Source of the DNA: an uncultured Flavobacteriales bacterium
GTDB taxonomy: Bacteria > Bacteroidota > Bacteroidia > Flavobacteriales > Crocinitomicaceae
Length of the DNA: 64,000 bases
Direction: 5' to 3'
NCBI GenBank assembly: GCA_946482515.1
Contig: CAMLRS010000014.1
Coordinates: 37,576-101,575, forward strand
Under the pieces are notes generated by a model that searched no databases, was not told the origin of the DNA, and saw only the letters and a program-made list of their open reading frames with translations. Position 1 is the stretch's first letter; every line of letters begins with the position of its first letter. A program made the position numbers and the translations under genes. Positions 32,464 to 42,107 of this stretch are shown one piece after another.

Positions 32464-34365
32464 ATGGCCGAAAATCAATATACGGAAGACAATATACGGT
32501 CGCTCGACTGGAAGGAACACATCCGCCTCCGTCCGGGAATGTACATCGGGAAACTGGGTGATGGTTCTGCCGCCGATGATGGTGTGTATATACTTGTGAA
32601 GGAAGTTATCGACAACTGTATCGACGAATTCGTCATGGGTAACGGGAAGAAAGTCGATGTGAAGGTCAAAGACGGAAAAGTCAGTGTTCGAGACTACGGC
32701 CGCGGGATCCCGCTCGGGAAAGTGGTTGAAGTCGTTTCCAAAATGAACACCGGTGGTAAGTACGATTCCAAAGCCTTCAAGAAATCGGTTGGTTTGAACG
32801 GGGTCGGAACGAAAGCCGTGAACGCCCTGAGCGAATACTTCATGGTTTATTCTGTGCGCGACGGCGAAAAGAAACAGGCTGTCTTTTCCAAAGGCGAGCT
32901 GGTAGAAGAATCGAAGCTCGAAAAAACGAGCGAAGCCAATGGTACGTATGTGGAATTCATGCCCGACGATACCATTTTCAAGAAATACAGCTTCAGGATG
33001 CAATACCTGGAGAAAATGATCTGGAATTATTGCTACCTGAACCGCGGGCTGGCCATTTACTTCAACGGCGAGAAATTCCAGTCGAAAGATGGTCTGAAGG
33101 ATTTGCTCGAGAACAACATGGACGGCGATCCGCTGTACCCGATTATCCACATGGAAGACGAGGACATCGAAGTGGCGTTCACTCACGGAAAAACGTATGG
33201 GGAAGATTACTATTCCTTCGTCAACGGTCAGCACACCACGCAAGGTGGTACGCATCAGGGCGCTTTCCGGGAAGCCGTGGCGAAAGTCATCCGCGATTTT
33301 TACAACAAGAACTACGATGCGTCGGATATTCGCCAGTCGATCGTTGCGGCCATTGCCGTAAAAGTGATCGAGCCGGTATTCGAATCGCAGACCAAAACCA
33401 AGCTGGGTTCGCAGGAAATGGAGCCGGGCGGGAAATCCGTTCGTACGTTCATCAATGACTTCCTGAAGGAAAAGCTCGACAATTACCTGCACCGCAACCC
33501 GGATGTAGCCGAAACGCTCGAAAAGAAGATCAGGCAATCAGAGCGCGAGCGCAAAGAGCTTTCCGGAATTCGCAAGCTGGCACGTGATCGTTCGAAAAAA
33601 GCCAGTTTGCACAACAAGAAGCTGCGCGACTGCCGCATTCACCTGACCGACGAAAAAGACGAACGCCGTGAAATGACCACTTTGTTCATCACCGAGGGGG
33701 ATTCCGCCAGCGGTTCGATTACCAAATCGCGCGATGTGAACACCCAGGCTGTATTCTCGCTTCGCGGAAAGCCGCTCAACTGTTACGGGCTCACGAAAAA
33801 GATCGTGTACGAGAACGAAGAGTTCAATCTCATTCAGGCCGCGCTCGACATAGAGGAAGATATGGACAACCTGCGTTACAACAACATTGTGATCGCTACC
33901 GATGCCGATGTCGACGGGATGCACATCCGTTTGCTGCTGCTGACGTTCTTCCTCCAGTTCTTCCCTGATCTGGTGAAGCGGAACCACGTATACGTGCTGC
34001 AAACGCCGCTTTTCCGCGTGCGGAACAAGAAAAAGACCATTTACTGCTATTCCGAGCAGGAACGCCGCGATGCGATTATTGAGCTGGGGAAAAATCCGGA
34101 GATCACGCGATTCAAAGGATTGGGTGAGATTTCACCCGACGAATTCCAGCATTTCATCGGCGATGATATCCGCCTCGAGCCCGTGATCCTCACCAAGGAT
34201 GCATCCATCGATTCCATTTTGTCCTACTTCATGGGCAAAAACACGCAGGAGCGCCAGGATTTCATCATCGATAACCTGCGCGTAGAGAAAGATCCGGATC
34301 CGAAGGACGACGAAGCGGCAGAAGAAGACAACGACAACGAAGAACTCATTGAAAAAGCGTCATAA
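32464..34365 (+). CDS. parE: DNA topoisomerase IV subunit B (type IIA, ATPase)
   Basis: 633 residues from the ATG at 32464; an in-frame ATG 117 bases upstream is rejected because the promoter lies between. GHKL ATPase motifs: [28 protein letters not shown] and [19 protein letters not shown]. The Toprim domain has [17 protein letters not shown] and [20 protein letters not shown]. Ends in an acidic tail ([17 protein letters not shown]). With ParC it decatenates chromosomes. parC follows after two bases. It lacks a gyrase-type insertion, supporting ParE rather than GyrB. Confidence 0.93.
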   Translation: MAENQYTEDNIRSLDWKEHIRLRPGMYIGKLGDGSAADDGVYILVKEVIDNCIDEFVMGNGKKVDVKVKDGKVSVRDYGRGIPLGKVVEVVSKMNTGGKYDSKAFKKSVGLNGVGTKAVNALSEYFMVYSVRDGEKKQAVFSKGELVEESKLEKTSEANGTYVEFMPDDTIFKKYSFRMQYLEKMIWNYCYLNRGLAIYFNGEKFQSKDGLKDLLENNMDGDPLYPIIHMEDEDIEVAFTHGKTYGEDYYSFVNGQHTTQGGTHQGAFREAVAKVIRDFYNKNYDASDIRQSIVAAIAVKVIEPVFESQTKTKLGSQEMEPGGKSVRTFINDFLKEKLDNYLHRNPDVAETLEKKIRQSERERKELSGIRKLARDRSKKASLHNKKLRDCRIHLTDEKDERREMTTLFITEGDSASGSITKSRDVNTQAVFSLRGKPLNCYGLTKKIVYENEEFNLIQAALDIEEDMDNLRYNNIVIATDADVDGMHIRLLLLTFFLQFFPDLVKRNHVYVLQTPLFRVRNKKKTIYCYSEQERRDAIIELGKNPEITRFKGLGEISPDEFQHFIGDDIRLEPVILTKDASIDSILSYFMGKNTQERQDFIIDNLRVEKDPDPKDDEAAEEDNDNEELIEKAS

Positions 34366-34367
34366 CT

Positions 34368-37079
34368 ATGATCGAAGACGATGACAAAATGCCCGGCACA
34401 CCGGACGATAATGAGGAAAATCTGTCTACCGGAGAGGCAGGCGACAACGGAACCGATCATCCTGAAAATGAAAAGCGACACGCGGATGAGAACATCATCC
34501 CACTCAGCGGTTTGTATGAAAACTGGTTCCTCGATTACGCATCTTATGTAATTCTCGAACGCGCCGTTCCTTCGTTATACGACGGTTTCAAACCCGTGCA
34601 GCGACGGATCATGCACTCCATGAAAGAGCTCGACGATGGCCGCTACAACAAAGTGGCGAACGTGATCGGGAACACGATGAAATACCACCCGCACGGTGAT
34701 GCTTCGATCGGTGATGCCATGGTGGCGCTCGGTCAGAAAGACTTGCTTATCGATTGCCAGGGAAACTGGGGAAATACGCTTACCGGCGACGGTGCAGCAG
34801 CTCCGCGTTACATCGAGGCGCGATTGTCCAAATTTGCCAATCACGTCGTCTTCAACCCGAAAACAACCAAGTGGCTGGCCAGCTACGATGGACGTAATAA
34901 AGAGCCGGACAACCTGCCGGTGAAATTCCCTATCCTGCTGGCGCAGGGCGCGGAAGGAATCGCCGTGGGAATGGCTTGTAAAATCCTGCCGCACAACTTC
35001 AACGAGCTGATCGAACAATCCATTAACCACTTGCGTGGCAAGAAAGTCGAGATTTTTCCCGACTTCATGAACGGTGGAATGGCCGATTTTACCAATTACA
35101 ACGACGGTTTGCGCGGCGGAAAAGTGCGCGTGCGGGCGAAGATCAAGAAGGTTGACAATAAAACCCTCATGATCAACGAAATCCCGTTCGGTACGACCAC
35201 GACCTCGCTGATCGAATCGGTGCTGAAGGCCAACGAAAAAGGGAAGATCAAGCTCAAAAAGATCGAAGACAATACCGCTGCCGAAGCGGAAATCGTGATT
35301 CACCTGGCACCAGGCGTTTCACCGGATAAAACCATTGATGCGCTTTATGCATTCACGGATTGTGAAGTATCCATTTCGCCGAACGCCTCGGTGATCGATG
35401 GCGATTCGCCCCGCTTTATGGGCGTTTCCGAGATCCTGCGAACGAATACCGATAATACATTAGCATTACTGAAGCTGGAGCTCGAGATCCGCCTGGCGGA
35501 ATTGCAGCAGCAATGGCATTTCGCCTCGCTCGAAAAGATCTTCATCCGCGAGGAAATGTACATCGATTTCAAGCATTACTCGGACAAGGAATCGCTCTAT
35601 GCGTATTTGTATGGACGTTTTAAGCCATTCCGCAAAGAACTGCTCCGCGATATCGTTGATGAAGACCTGCACCGACTCACGCAGATCCCGATGATCCGCA
35701 TTACGCGTTTCGATTCATCCAAAGCCGATGAGCTCATCGCGAAGCTGGAAGCAGAAATGGAAGAGGTGAAGCGCAACCTGGAAAACCTCGTTGAATTTGC
35801 CATCGAATACTTCAAAGACCTGAAAAAGCGCTTCGGTGTTGGTCGCGATCGCAAGACCGAAATGAAAGTGTTCGACAACATCGCGGCATCGAAAGTGATC
35901 ATTGCCAACCGCAAATTGTACGTGGATATAGAGGAAGGCTTCATTGGCTGGGGATTGAAAAAGACCGAAGCGGTGAACGATTGCTCCGAAATCGACGACA
36001 TCATCGTGTTCTTCGACACCGGAAAATTCATGATCACGAAAGTGGCCGAGAAGAAATTCGTGGGCAAAGGAATCGTTCACGCCGACGTTTGGAAAAAAGG
36101 CGACAAGCGCACGATCTACCACGTGATGTACCAGGACGGCCTGGGCGGTGCCACGATGATGAAGCGTTTCTTTGTGAATTCCGTTACCCGCGATACCGAA
36201 TACGATCTGACACGTGGCCTGAAAGGCTCCAAATTGCTGTACTTCTCCGTGCATCCGAACGGCGAGCGGGAAGTCGTGACCATTCACCTGCGCCCGCGTC
36301 CGCACCTCAAGCGCCTGCGTTTCGATATCGATCTCGGCGACCTGCTCATCAAAGGGCGCCAGTCGGCCGGAAACCGCGTAACGAAAGAAATCGTACAGAA
36401 AATCACCCAGAAGGAAGTCGGCGGCTCAACGCTGGCGGCCCGCAAAATCTGGTACGATACTGTTGTTGGTCGTTTGAACGACGAAGGCCGCGGTAAATTC
36501 CTCGGCTCGTTCAAAGGCGAGGACCGCATCCTTACGCTCTACAAAAACGGTGAATACCGCTTGTCGACTTTTGACCTGTCGACTCACTTTGATGAAGACA
36601 TGGTTCACATCGAAAAATGGGTTCCGGACAGAGCGATCTCGGCTGTTTACTACGACGGCGAGAAGGAATTGCATTACGTGAAGCGCTTCCTGTGTGAGAT
36701 CACCAGCGACAAGCGCGTGAGCTATATTTCCGAATCCGCCGGTTCGTACCTGGATGTCGTATCAACGGCTTACCGTCCGAAAGTGCGCATCGTTTACAAC
36801 AAGCTGCTGAAGGAAACGAAAAACCTGCCGGACAATGAAATCCAGGTTGCTGATTTCATCGAAGTGAAAGGTATGAAAGCACAGGGCAATCAGCTCACCA
36901 AGCTCAAAGTGAAAGAAGTGGTGCTGATGCACGAAATCGAAGGTGATGAACCGTGGCCGCAGGAAGAATCAGCAGCTGCAGAATCGGTTGATGAAACAGA
37001 AGGTGAAGATGGTGCAACGATCGAGTGGGATTTCACCAAAGACGATGACGAGAACCAGCCAACGTTATTTGATGCTTGA
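34368..37079 (+). CDS. parC: DNA topoisomerase IV subunit A-type protein
   Basis: 903 residues. An acidic N-terminal extension of ~45 residues precedes the breakage-reunion domain (NWFLDYASYVILERAVPSLYDGFKPVQRRI in parts). Catalytic Tyr148 is in GAAAPRYIEARLSKF. A coiled-coil gate follows (EMEEVKRNLENLVEFAIEYFKDL in parts). The C-terminal half is a divergent beta-pinwheel-like domain without an obvious GyrA box, which fits ParC. Long for ParC because of N- and C-terminal acidic extensions (SVDETEGEDGATIEWDFTKD near the end). Two bases after parE: a strict operon. Ends before a perfect palindrome. Confidence 0.92.
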   Translation: MIEDDDKMPGTPDDNEENLSTGEAGDNGTDHPENEKRHADENIIPLSGLYENWFLDYASYVILERAVPSLYDGFKPVQRRIMHSMKELDDGRYNKVANVIGNTMKYHPHGDASIGDAMVALGQKDLLIDCQGNWGNTLTGDGAAAPRYIEARLSKFANHVVFNPKTTKWLASYDGRNKEPDNLPVKFPILLAQGAEGIAVGMACKILPHNFNELIEQSINHLRGKKVEIFPDFMNGGMADFTNYNDGLRGGKVRVRAKIKKVDNKTLMINEIPFGTTTTSLIESVLKANEKGKIKLKKIEDNTAAEAEIVIHLAPGVSPDKTIDALYAFTDCEVSISPNASVIDGDSPRFMGVSEILRTNTDNTLALLKLELEIRLAELQQQWHFASLEKIFIREEMYIDFKHYSDKESLYAYLYGRFKPFRKELLRDIVDEDLHRLTQIPMIRITRFDSSKADELIAKLEAEMEEVKRNLENLVEFAIEYFKDLKKRFGVGRDRKTEMKVFDNIAASKVIIANRKLYVDIEEGFIGWGLKKTEAVNDCSEIDDIIVFFDTGKFMITKVAEKKFVGKGIVHADVWKKGDKRTIYHVMYQDGLGGATMMKRFFVNSVTRDTEYDLTRGLKGSKLLYFSVHPNGEREVVTIHLRPRPHLKRLRFDIDLGDLLIKGRQSAGNRVTKEIVQKITQKEVGGSTLAARKIWYDTVVGRLNDEGRGKFLGSFKGEDRILTLYKNGEYRLSTFDLSTHFDEDMVHIEKWVPDRAISAVYYDGEKELHYVKRFLCEITSDKRVSYISESAGSYLDVVSTAYRPKVRIVYNKLLKETKNLPDNEIQVADFIEVKGMKAQGNQLTKLKVKEVVLMHEIEGDEPWPQEESAAAESVDETEGEDGATIEWDFTKDDDENQPTLFDA

Positions 37080-37111
37080 TTATGATTATTGATATGTTTG
37101 ATGATGAATAC

Positions 37112-37150
37112 TTGATGTTGGATTTCAGATCATCAAAAATCCAACATCAA
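37112..37150. terminator. Perfect palindrome between convergent genes (TTGATGTTGGATTT)
   Basis: TTGATGTTGGATTT (37112-37125) and AAATCCAACATCAA (37137-37150) are 14-bp perfect arms. It lies between the stops of parC (+) and the membrane-protein gene (-). Words are related to the palindrome at 24011-24048 (ATCAAAAATCAAACATC). Confidence 0.6.
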
Positions 37151-37153
37151 TAA

Positions 37154-37657
37154 TTATCTTCTTGCCGAGACAGGATTGTAAGGCACAAGACGCAAGGTCG
37201 AATGTTCGGTGATCTTGGAAATTAACGACTGCATTTTACCGTGATCCTCGCTTGAAAACAGGAACAGCCGCTGCGTGTGTGATGGATTCATGATATACAG
37301 CTCATAGAAATAGCCGGTTACCAATTCGTCTACTATAACATGGCGGCTACCACCAGCTCCGCGAACCTGTGTTTTAGACCCCCGTTTTTTCAGAAGTACC
37401 AGCTCGTGTTCGGAATGATAAGATTTCCATTCGCCACTAACGCTGCCCAGGAACGATTTGAATTTTCGGTAGTGCTGCTGTTCGAAATCAAGCTCGACAC
37501 CCGATCGGACGGTAAGAAGGACAAATGCGGGAAGACAAAGTGCATAGAATGCCGGATGCATCGTCAGGCCTAATAAGAAGCCTGGAACAAGTGCGGCAAC
37601 AAAACTCAGAATGGAAAGCTTCAGCAGCTCGTTATTTCCGATGGAAAGTCGGGACAT
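37154..37657 (-). CDS. Small membrane protein, unknown function
   Basis: 167 residues. Two adjacent hydrophobic segments near the start (LLKLSILSFVAALVPGFLLGL and AFYALCLPAFVLLTVRSG), then a soluble ~105-residue domain with ELDFEQQHYRKFKSFLGSV and VIVDELVTGYFYELYIMNP, reminiscent of a PH-like domain used by other two-helix bacterial proteins. The family is not recognised with confidence. Its start is ten bases after the desaturase stop, so it is co-transcribed with the desaturase. Confidence 0.7.
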   Translation of the reverse strand: MSRLSIGNNELLKLSILSFVAALVPGFLLGLTMHPAFYALCLPAFVLLTVRSGVELDFEQQHYRKFKSFLGSVSGEWKSYHSEHELVLLKKRGSKTQVRGAGGSRHVIVDELVTGYFYELYIMNPSHTQRLFLFSSEDHGKMQSLISKITEHSTLRLVPYNPVSARR

Positions 37658-37667
37658 CCAAAATCAA

Positions 37668-38819
37668 TTAAGATTCAGCGGTCTCTTCGACTAATACTGC
37701 TGCTTGTTCAAATTCGGCTGAAACAACTGTTTCTTCCACAGCAACATCCGGTTTGCCCAGGCGCTTCATGTGCCGGAAATGCGAAGCCAGTGCTTCACGC
37801 ATGGTCGGGTAGTGGCGGTATTTCACATCGAAGTCGGCGCAGGTTTTCTGAACAATCTTCTGGATTTCCGGGTAATGAACGTGCGAAATGCGCGGGAACA
37901 AATGGTGTTCGACCTGGTAATTCAGTCCGCCGAGGAACCAGCTTACGATCTTATTGCGCGGAGCGAAATCGCTCGTTGTCTCGATCTGGTGAACGGCCCA
38001 TTCGTTTTCGATCATCGTGAAATCCCCGTGGGTGTGCTCGAATTCGACATTTTCCACTACGTGTGCCAATTGGAAGACGAATGACATCACCATTCCCAGC
38101 ATCGCGTGCATGATCACAAAACCGACGATCGTTGGCACAACGCCCCAGACCATGATCGGCAAGGCGAGGTAGAGCCCGAAATAAACGATCTTGGTGAACC
38201 AGAACATCAGGTGGTCGTTGCGTTTCATCTTCGCTACTTCCACATTAAAGCGCTTCCCGACGAAATAATCCTGGAAATCCTTGATCAATACCCAGTAAAG
38301 CGTACTGATCGCATACAGGAACGTGAGATAGATATGTTGAATGCGGTGTGCCTTGAAACGCGGTTGCGATTCGCTCATGCGCAGCAAAGGCGTTTTAGCG
38401 ATATCGTCATCGGCTCCGTCGATATTCGTATAAGTATGGTGAACCACATTGTGTTTCTGTCGCCACATAAACGCATCGCTTCCGAGAGCGTTCATCGAGA
38501 GACCGAAAAAGTAGTTGACATTTTTCTTCGTGCTGAAAGCATCGTGACAGGCATCGTGCATGATGTTGAAGCCAATAAAAGCCTGCAATATGCCCATTGT
38601 TCCGGCAATAACGGCTGCAAGCCACATCGGTACGGGCAAGAGCATAACTGCTGCAAAACAAGCAAGGTAAGAAGTAATCAGGATACCGGCTTTCCAGTAA
38701 AGGTGGGCGTTTCCGGATGACTTCAGCTGTTGCTCATCGAAGTACTGCTGAACAGATTTGCGGAGCGTGGAAAAAAAATCACTGCTCGGGCGGGAAAATT
38801 GAATAATAGCCAAATCCAA
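37668..38819 (-). CDS. Membrane fatty-acid desaturase, front-end/linoleoyl-CoA type
   Basis: 383 residues. Three diiron histidine boxes: HDACHDAF near residue 89, HNVVHHTYTN near 123 and QVEHHLFPRI near 305, the last being the Q-box of front-end acyl desaturases. Hydrophobic pairs (ILITSYLACFAAVMLLPVPM, IVYFGLYLALPIMVWGVVPT) flank them. It introduces a double bond into acyl chains in the membrane. The acidic C-terminal ~35 residues lack homology to a cytochrome b5, so electrons must come from elsewhere. A paralogue is at 50828-51955. Confidence 0.92.
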   Translation of the reverse strand: MDLAIIQFSRPSSDFFSTLRKSVQQYFDEQQLKSSGNAHLYWKAGILITSYLACFAAVMLLPVPMWLAAVIAGTMGILQAFIGFNIMHDACHDAFSTKKNVNYFFGLSMNALGSDAFMWRQKHNVVHHTYTNIDGADDDIAKTPLLRMSESQPRFKAHRIQHIYLTFLYAISTLYWVLIKDFQDYFVGKRFNVEVAKMKRNDHLMFWFTKIVYFGLYLALPIMVWGVVPTIVGFVIMHAMLGMVMSFVFQLAHVVENVEFEHTHGDFTMIENEWAVHQIETTSDFAPRNKIVSWFLGGLNYQVEHHLFPRISHVHYPEIQKIVQKTCADFDVKYRHYPTMREALASHFRHMKRLGKPDVAVEETVVSAEFEQAAVLVEETAES

Positions 38820-38898
38820 CGTTTAGTTGTGCAAAGATACGGTAAAAAGACGGTCGCCTCCGGTTTTTAATTTCAACAATCGTGGTTTCATAACGCTG

Positions 38899-39060
38899 GA
38901 CTTCAGGATGTCAGGACTTTGTGATATTAGGGCTTCAAGATACAAGTTGAAACAACAACTCTGCAACTCATAACTCATAACTCATAACTCGCAACTCGCA
39001 ACTCCCCAACTCATAACTCAACAACTAGCTCTATGTGTTCTATTGTGTTCTATGTGGTTA
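38899..39060. repeat. Block of three word families (AGGACTTCAGGA, CAACTC, CTATGTG)
   Basis: GACTTCAGGATGTCAGGACT (38899-38918), then CTCATAACTCATAACTC and GCAACTCGCAACTCCCC units (38941-39027), then CTATGTGTTCTATTGTGTTC and TATGTGGTTAACC (39032-39063). Same block order as at 59041-59150 and 63883-63990. It fills the divergent gap (38820-39207) between the desaturase and rocD; the rocD promoter lies just after it. Confidence 0.7.
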
Positions 39061-39080
39061 ACCGGAAGACCGCCCGACTT

Positions 39081-39109
39081 TTGATCTTCAAAAATCTTCT
39101 TTATCTTTG
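39081..39109 (+). promoter_or_regulatory. Promoter of rocD
   Basis: TTTTG with TTG at 39081-39083, 18 bases, then TATCTTTG (39102-39109), the Bacteroidota promoter form. Leader of about 90 bases to the ATG. Confidence 0.7.
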
Positions 39110-39207
39110 CTGTTCTTCGGATGATTTCTCTCCGTCCACCGGTAAATGAGGAAAGGATGATTGCTCTCCGCGACGAGCAAAAACAACAACCCAAAATGTT
39201 TGATTAA

Positions 39208-40446
39208 ATGGAAACAATGGAGAAATTGTCGTCGCAGCAATTGATGCAGCTGGAAGATCAGTATGGAGCCCACAATTACCACCCGTTGCCGGTTGTACTG
39301 GCGAAAGGCGATGGTGTATACGTGTGGGACGTTGAAGGAAAACGCTATTATGACTTTCTTTCGGCTTACTCGGCCGTGAATCAGGGGCATTGCCATCCGA
39401 AGATCGTTGATGCGATGGTAGAACAGGCAAAAACGCTTGCACTCACTTCGCGTGCGTTCTACAACGATTCGCTGGGCGTTTACGAGCAGTTCATCACCCG
39501 CTATTTCGGGTTCGATAAAGTGCTGCCGATGAATACCGGGGCCGAAGCCGTGGAAACAGCTATCAAGCTGGCGCGCAAATGGGGCTACGAAAAACGCAAC
39601 ATCGCTGAAAACGAAGCAAAGATCATTGTGTGCGAAGGCAACTTCCACGGTCGTACCACTACTATTATTTCATTTTCCAGCGATCCGGATGCCAGCACGC
39701 ATTTCGGACCGTATACACCGGGTTTTATCCGCATTCCATACGACGATACCACAGCACTCGAAGCAGCTTTGAAGCAGCCGGGAGTCGTTGGTTTCCTTGT
39801 TGAGCCTATCCAGGGCGAAGCAGGCGTTTACGTTCCGCAGCAAGGCTACCTGGCGAAAGCGAAGCAATTGTGCGAAGCCAACAACGTACTCTTCATCGCC
39901 GATGAGGTACAGACCGGTATTGCCCGTACAGGAAAATTGCTGGCTGTCGACCACGAAAACGTGAAGCCCGACATTCTCATTCTCGGAAAAGCACTTTCTG
40001 GTGGTATGTATCCGGTTTCTGCGGTTTTGGCCAACGACGAGATCATGATGGTCATTCAACCCGGACAGCACGGTTCTACCTTCGGTGGCAACCCGATTGC
40101 AGCGAAAGTGGCCATTGCAGCGCTGAACGTAATCACCGATGAGCACCTGGCTGAAAATGCCGAGCGCCTGGGCGAGCTCTTCCGTAAGGAAATGAATCGC
40201 ATCATCGGCAACACTTCTTTGATCAAAAGCGTGCGCGGAAAAGGGTTGCTCAACGCGATCATCGTAAACGATTCCCCTGAAAGTAAAACGGCGTGGAATC
40301 TCTGCGTGCTGATGAAAGAAAATGGCCTGCTCGCCAAGCCAACTCACGGCAACATCATTCGCTTCGCACCACCATTGGTCATGAACGAAGAGCAGCTGAT
40401 GGATTGCGTCTCCATCATCGAAAAATCGATTTCAGCTTACAACTAG
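39208..40446 (+). CDS. rocD: Ornithine--oxo-acid aminotransferase
   Basis: 412 residues. Class-III PLP aminotransferase with the OAT signature YGAHNYHPLPVVLAKGDG near residue 18 and DFLSAYSAVNQGHCHPKI near 49. Schiff-base Lys261 is in ILGKALSGGMYPVSAVLAN; cofactor DEVQTGIARTG near 232. It moves the delta-amino group of ornithine to 2-oxoglutarate, giving glutamate semialdehyde and so linking arginine and proline metabolism. An in-frame ATG at 39217 is an alternative start. Single gene with its own promoter and terminator. Confidence 0.95.
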   Translation: METMEKLSSQQLMQLEDQYGAHNYHPLPVVLAKGDGVYVWDVEGKRYYDFLSAYSAVNQGHCHPKIVDAMVEQAKTLALTSRAFYNDSLGVYEQFITRYFGFDKVLPMNTGAEAVETAIKLARKWGYEKRNIAENEAKIIVCEGNFHGRTTTIISFSSDPDASTHFGPYTPGFIRIPYDDTTALEAALKQPGVVGFLVEPIQGEAGVYVPQQGYLAKAKQLCEANNVLFIADEVQTGIARTGKLLAVDHENVKPDILILGKALSGGMYPVSAVLANDEIMMVIQPGQHGSTFGGNPIAAKVAIAALNVITDEHLAENAERLGELFRKEMNRIIGNTSLIKSVRGKGLLNAIIVNDSPESKTAWNLCVLMKENGLLAKPTHGNIIRFAPPLVMNEEQLMDCVSIIEKSISAYN

Positions 40447-40453
40447 CATACAG

Positions 40454-40477
40454 ACCCGGTGAAAGCCGGGTTTTTTG
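40454..40477 (+). terminator. Intrinsic terminator after rocD
   Basis: CCCGG (40455-40459), loop TGAAAG, CCGGG (40466-40470), then six T. Confidence 0.85.
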
Positions 40478-40487
40478 TTGCTGAATA

Positions 40488-40660
40488 TTAAGATTTCAGG
40501 ACGTTGGTTTTACCGCAGAGGACGCAAAGTTTTTTTGAGCAGTAAGGCTTTTCTTTAGCATGTATCAGAGACCGAACGACTGCGGACTAAATGACCGGAG
40601 ACTCATCAACTCAAAAACTCACTAACTCAAAAACTCGTCAACTCTGCAACTTCCAACTAA
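40488..40660 (+). repeat. Word-repeat block (AGGACGTT, CGCAGAGGACGCAAAG, GACCGGAGAC, CAACTC)
   Basis: Pieces in order: ATTTCAGGACGTTGG, CCGCAGAGGACGCAAAG, CCGAACGACTGCGGAC with GACCGGAGAC, then CTCATCAACTCAAAAACTC units to 40660. No gene. It ends five bases before the -7 element of the mutase gene. Confidence 0.6.
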
Positions 40661-40664
40661 TACT

Positions 40665-40672
40665 TATATTTG
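40665..40672 (+). promoter_or_regulatory. -7 element of the mutase-aroC operon
   Basis: TATATTTG matches TAnnTTTG, 26 bases before the TTG start codon at 40698. The upstream sequence is CAACTC repeat; no TTG at -33 is visible. Confidence 0.55.
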
Positions 40673-40697
40673 GAGACGTTAACAAACGAAACCAGCA

Positions 40698-42107
40698 TTG
40701 GCAACAAAAATCAAATTCGGAACAGACGGTTGGCGCGCGATCATCGCGGAGGAATTCACAACCGAAAATGTCGCACGCGTAGCATACGCAACAGCGCAAT
40801 GGCTTAAAACTTCAGGACATCCGCAACGCATCGCTCTTGGGCATGATTGTCGTTTTGCAGGTGAATTGTTTGCCGAAACGGCGGCCAAAGTGTTGCTGAA
40901 CGAAGGCATCGAAGTAAAAATGTCGCGTGGTTTTGTTTCTACACCTATGATCTCCCTGGCGGCTGTTCAGCTTTCCTGCGGATTGGGTGTGATCATTACG
41001 GCAAGTCACAACCCGCCAGGCTATAACGGTTACAAGCTGAAAGCGCATTTTGGCGGACCGCTGCAACCGGAAAAAGTACAGGAAATCGAAGACATCATTC
41101 CGGAAGCCGTTCCGTTTGATTATGCAGCGATTTCACTCGACAGTTATATTCAATCCGGTAAGCTCGAGATCGTTGATTTCGAAACGCGTTATGTACAGCA
41201 TATTGAAGCGAATTTCGACCTGGAAGCGATCCGTAAATCCGGGCTGAATCTGGTGTATGACGCCATGTACGGCGCTGGTCAGAATGTGATCCGTCGCATT
41301 TTGCCGGATGTGCAACTGCTGCACTGCGAGCACAATCCTTCATTCTACGGACAGGCTCCCGAGCCGATTGCCAAAAACCTGCAACCGCTCGAGCGTTATA
41401 TCCGTGAGAAGGGAAACATCGACTGCGCGCTGGCTACGGATGGCGATGCGGATCGTATCGGACTCTACAACGGAAAAGGCGAATTCATCGATTCTCATCA
41501 TATTATCCTGCTGTTGATGCACTACCTGGTGAAATACAAAGGACTGAGCGGTAAAGCCGTTACAGCTTTCAGTACGACACCGCGTGTGGGCAAAATGGCA
41601 CAACACTACGGCTTGCCGTTCGAAGTGGTGAAAATCGGCTTCAAATACATTGCCGGCCTCATGGTCGAAGAAGACGTGCTGATCGGCGGCGAAGAATCGG
41701 GTGGTATTGCTGTGAAAGGCCATATTCCTGAGCGCGACGGGATTTGGATGGGACTTATCGTCTGGGAATTCCTCGCGAAATCCGGCAAAACGCTCGACCA
41801 GCTGATCGAAGAAGTGTACGAGATCGTTGGTGCTTTCAAATTTGAACGGAACGACTTACACATTACGGAATCATTGAAGCAACAGATTGTAGCGAATTGT
41901 AATTCAGGAAGCTACAAGACTTTTGGTAAATACACCGTGAGCGAGCTGCAAACCATCGACGGCTGGAAGTATTTCTTCGACAGCGATCGCTGGGTGATGA
42001 TTCGTGCTTCCGGAACCGAGCCGGTGCTCCGTACGTACGCTGAAGCACCTACGATGGAGGAAGTCCGCGAAATCCTCAAGATTACGGAACAAACGATCTG
42101 CAACTGA
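40698..42107 (+). CDS. Phosphoglucomutase/phosphomannomutase family protein
   Basis: 469 residues with TTG start at 40698 giving [17 protein letters not shown], the usual N-terminus of this subfamily. Phosphoserine loop [13 protein letters not shown] with Ser103, metal loop [12 protein letters not shown] near residue 246, [19 protein letters not shown] near 331 (sugar specificity) and [14 protein letters not shown] near 435. It interconverts hexose-1- and hexose-6-phosphates in the cytoplasm. The preference for glucose or mannose cannot be fixed. Its stop shares one base with the aroC start (TGATG). Confidence 0.88.
   Translation: MATKIKFGTDGWRAIIAEEFTTENVARVAYATAQWLKTSGHPQRIALGHDCRFAGELFAETAAKVLLNEGIEVKMSRGFVSTPMISLAAVQLSCGLGVIITASHNPPGYNGYKLKAHFGGPLQPEKVQEIEDIIPEAVPFDYAAISLDSYIQSGKLEIVDFETRYVQHIEANFDLEAIRKSGLNLVYDAMYGAGQNVIRRILPDVQLLHCEHNPSFYGQAPEPIAKNLQPLERYIREKGNIDCALATDGDADRIGLYNGKGEFIDSHHIILLLMHYLVKYKGLSGKAVTAFSTTPRVGKMAQHYGLPFEVVKIGFKYIAGLMVEEDVLIGGEESGGIAVKGHIPERDGIWMGLIVWEFLAKSGKTLDQLIEEVYEIVGAFKFERNDLHITESLKQQIVANCNSGSYKTFGKYTVSELQTIDGWKYFFDSDRWVMIRASGTEPVLRTYAEAPTMEEVREILKITEQTICN

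Noticed and set aside
32377..33537. Long open frame on the minus strand antisense to parE
   Set aside because: It lies fully inside parE, whose motifs are clear; its residue composition (many His, Val, Asn) is that of a shadow frame. Similar shadow frames occur across parC and clpB.
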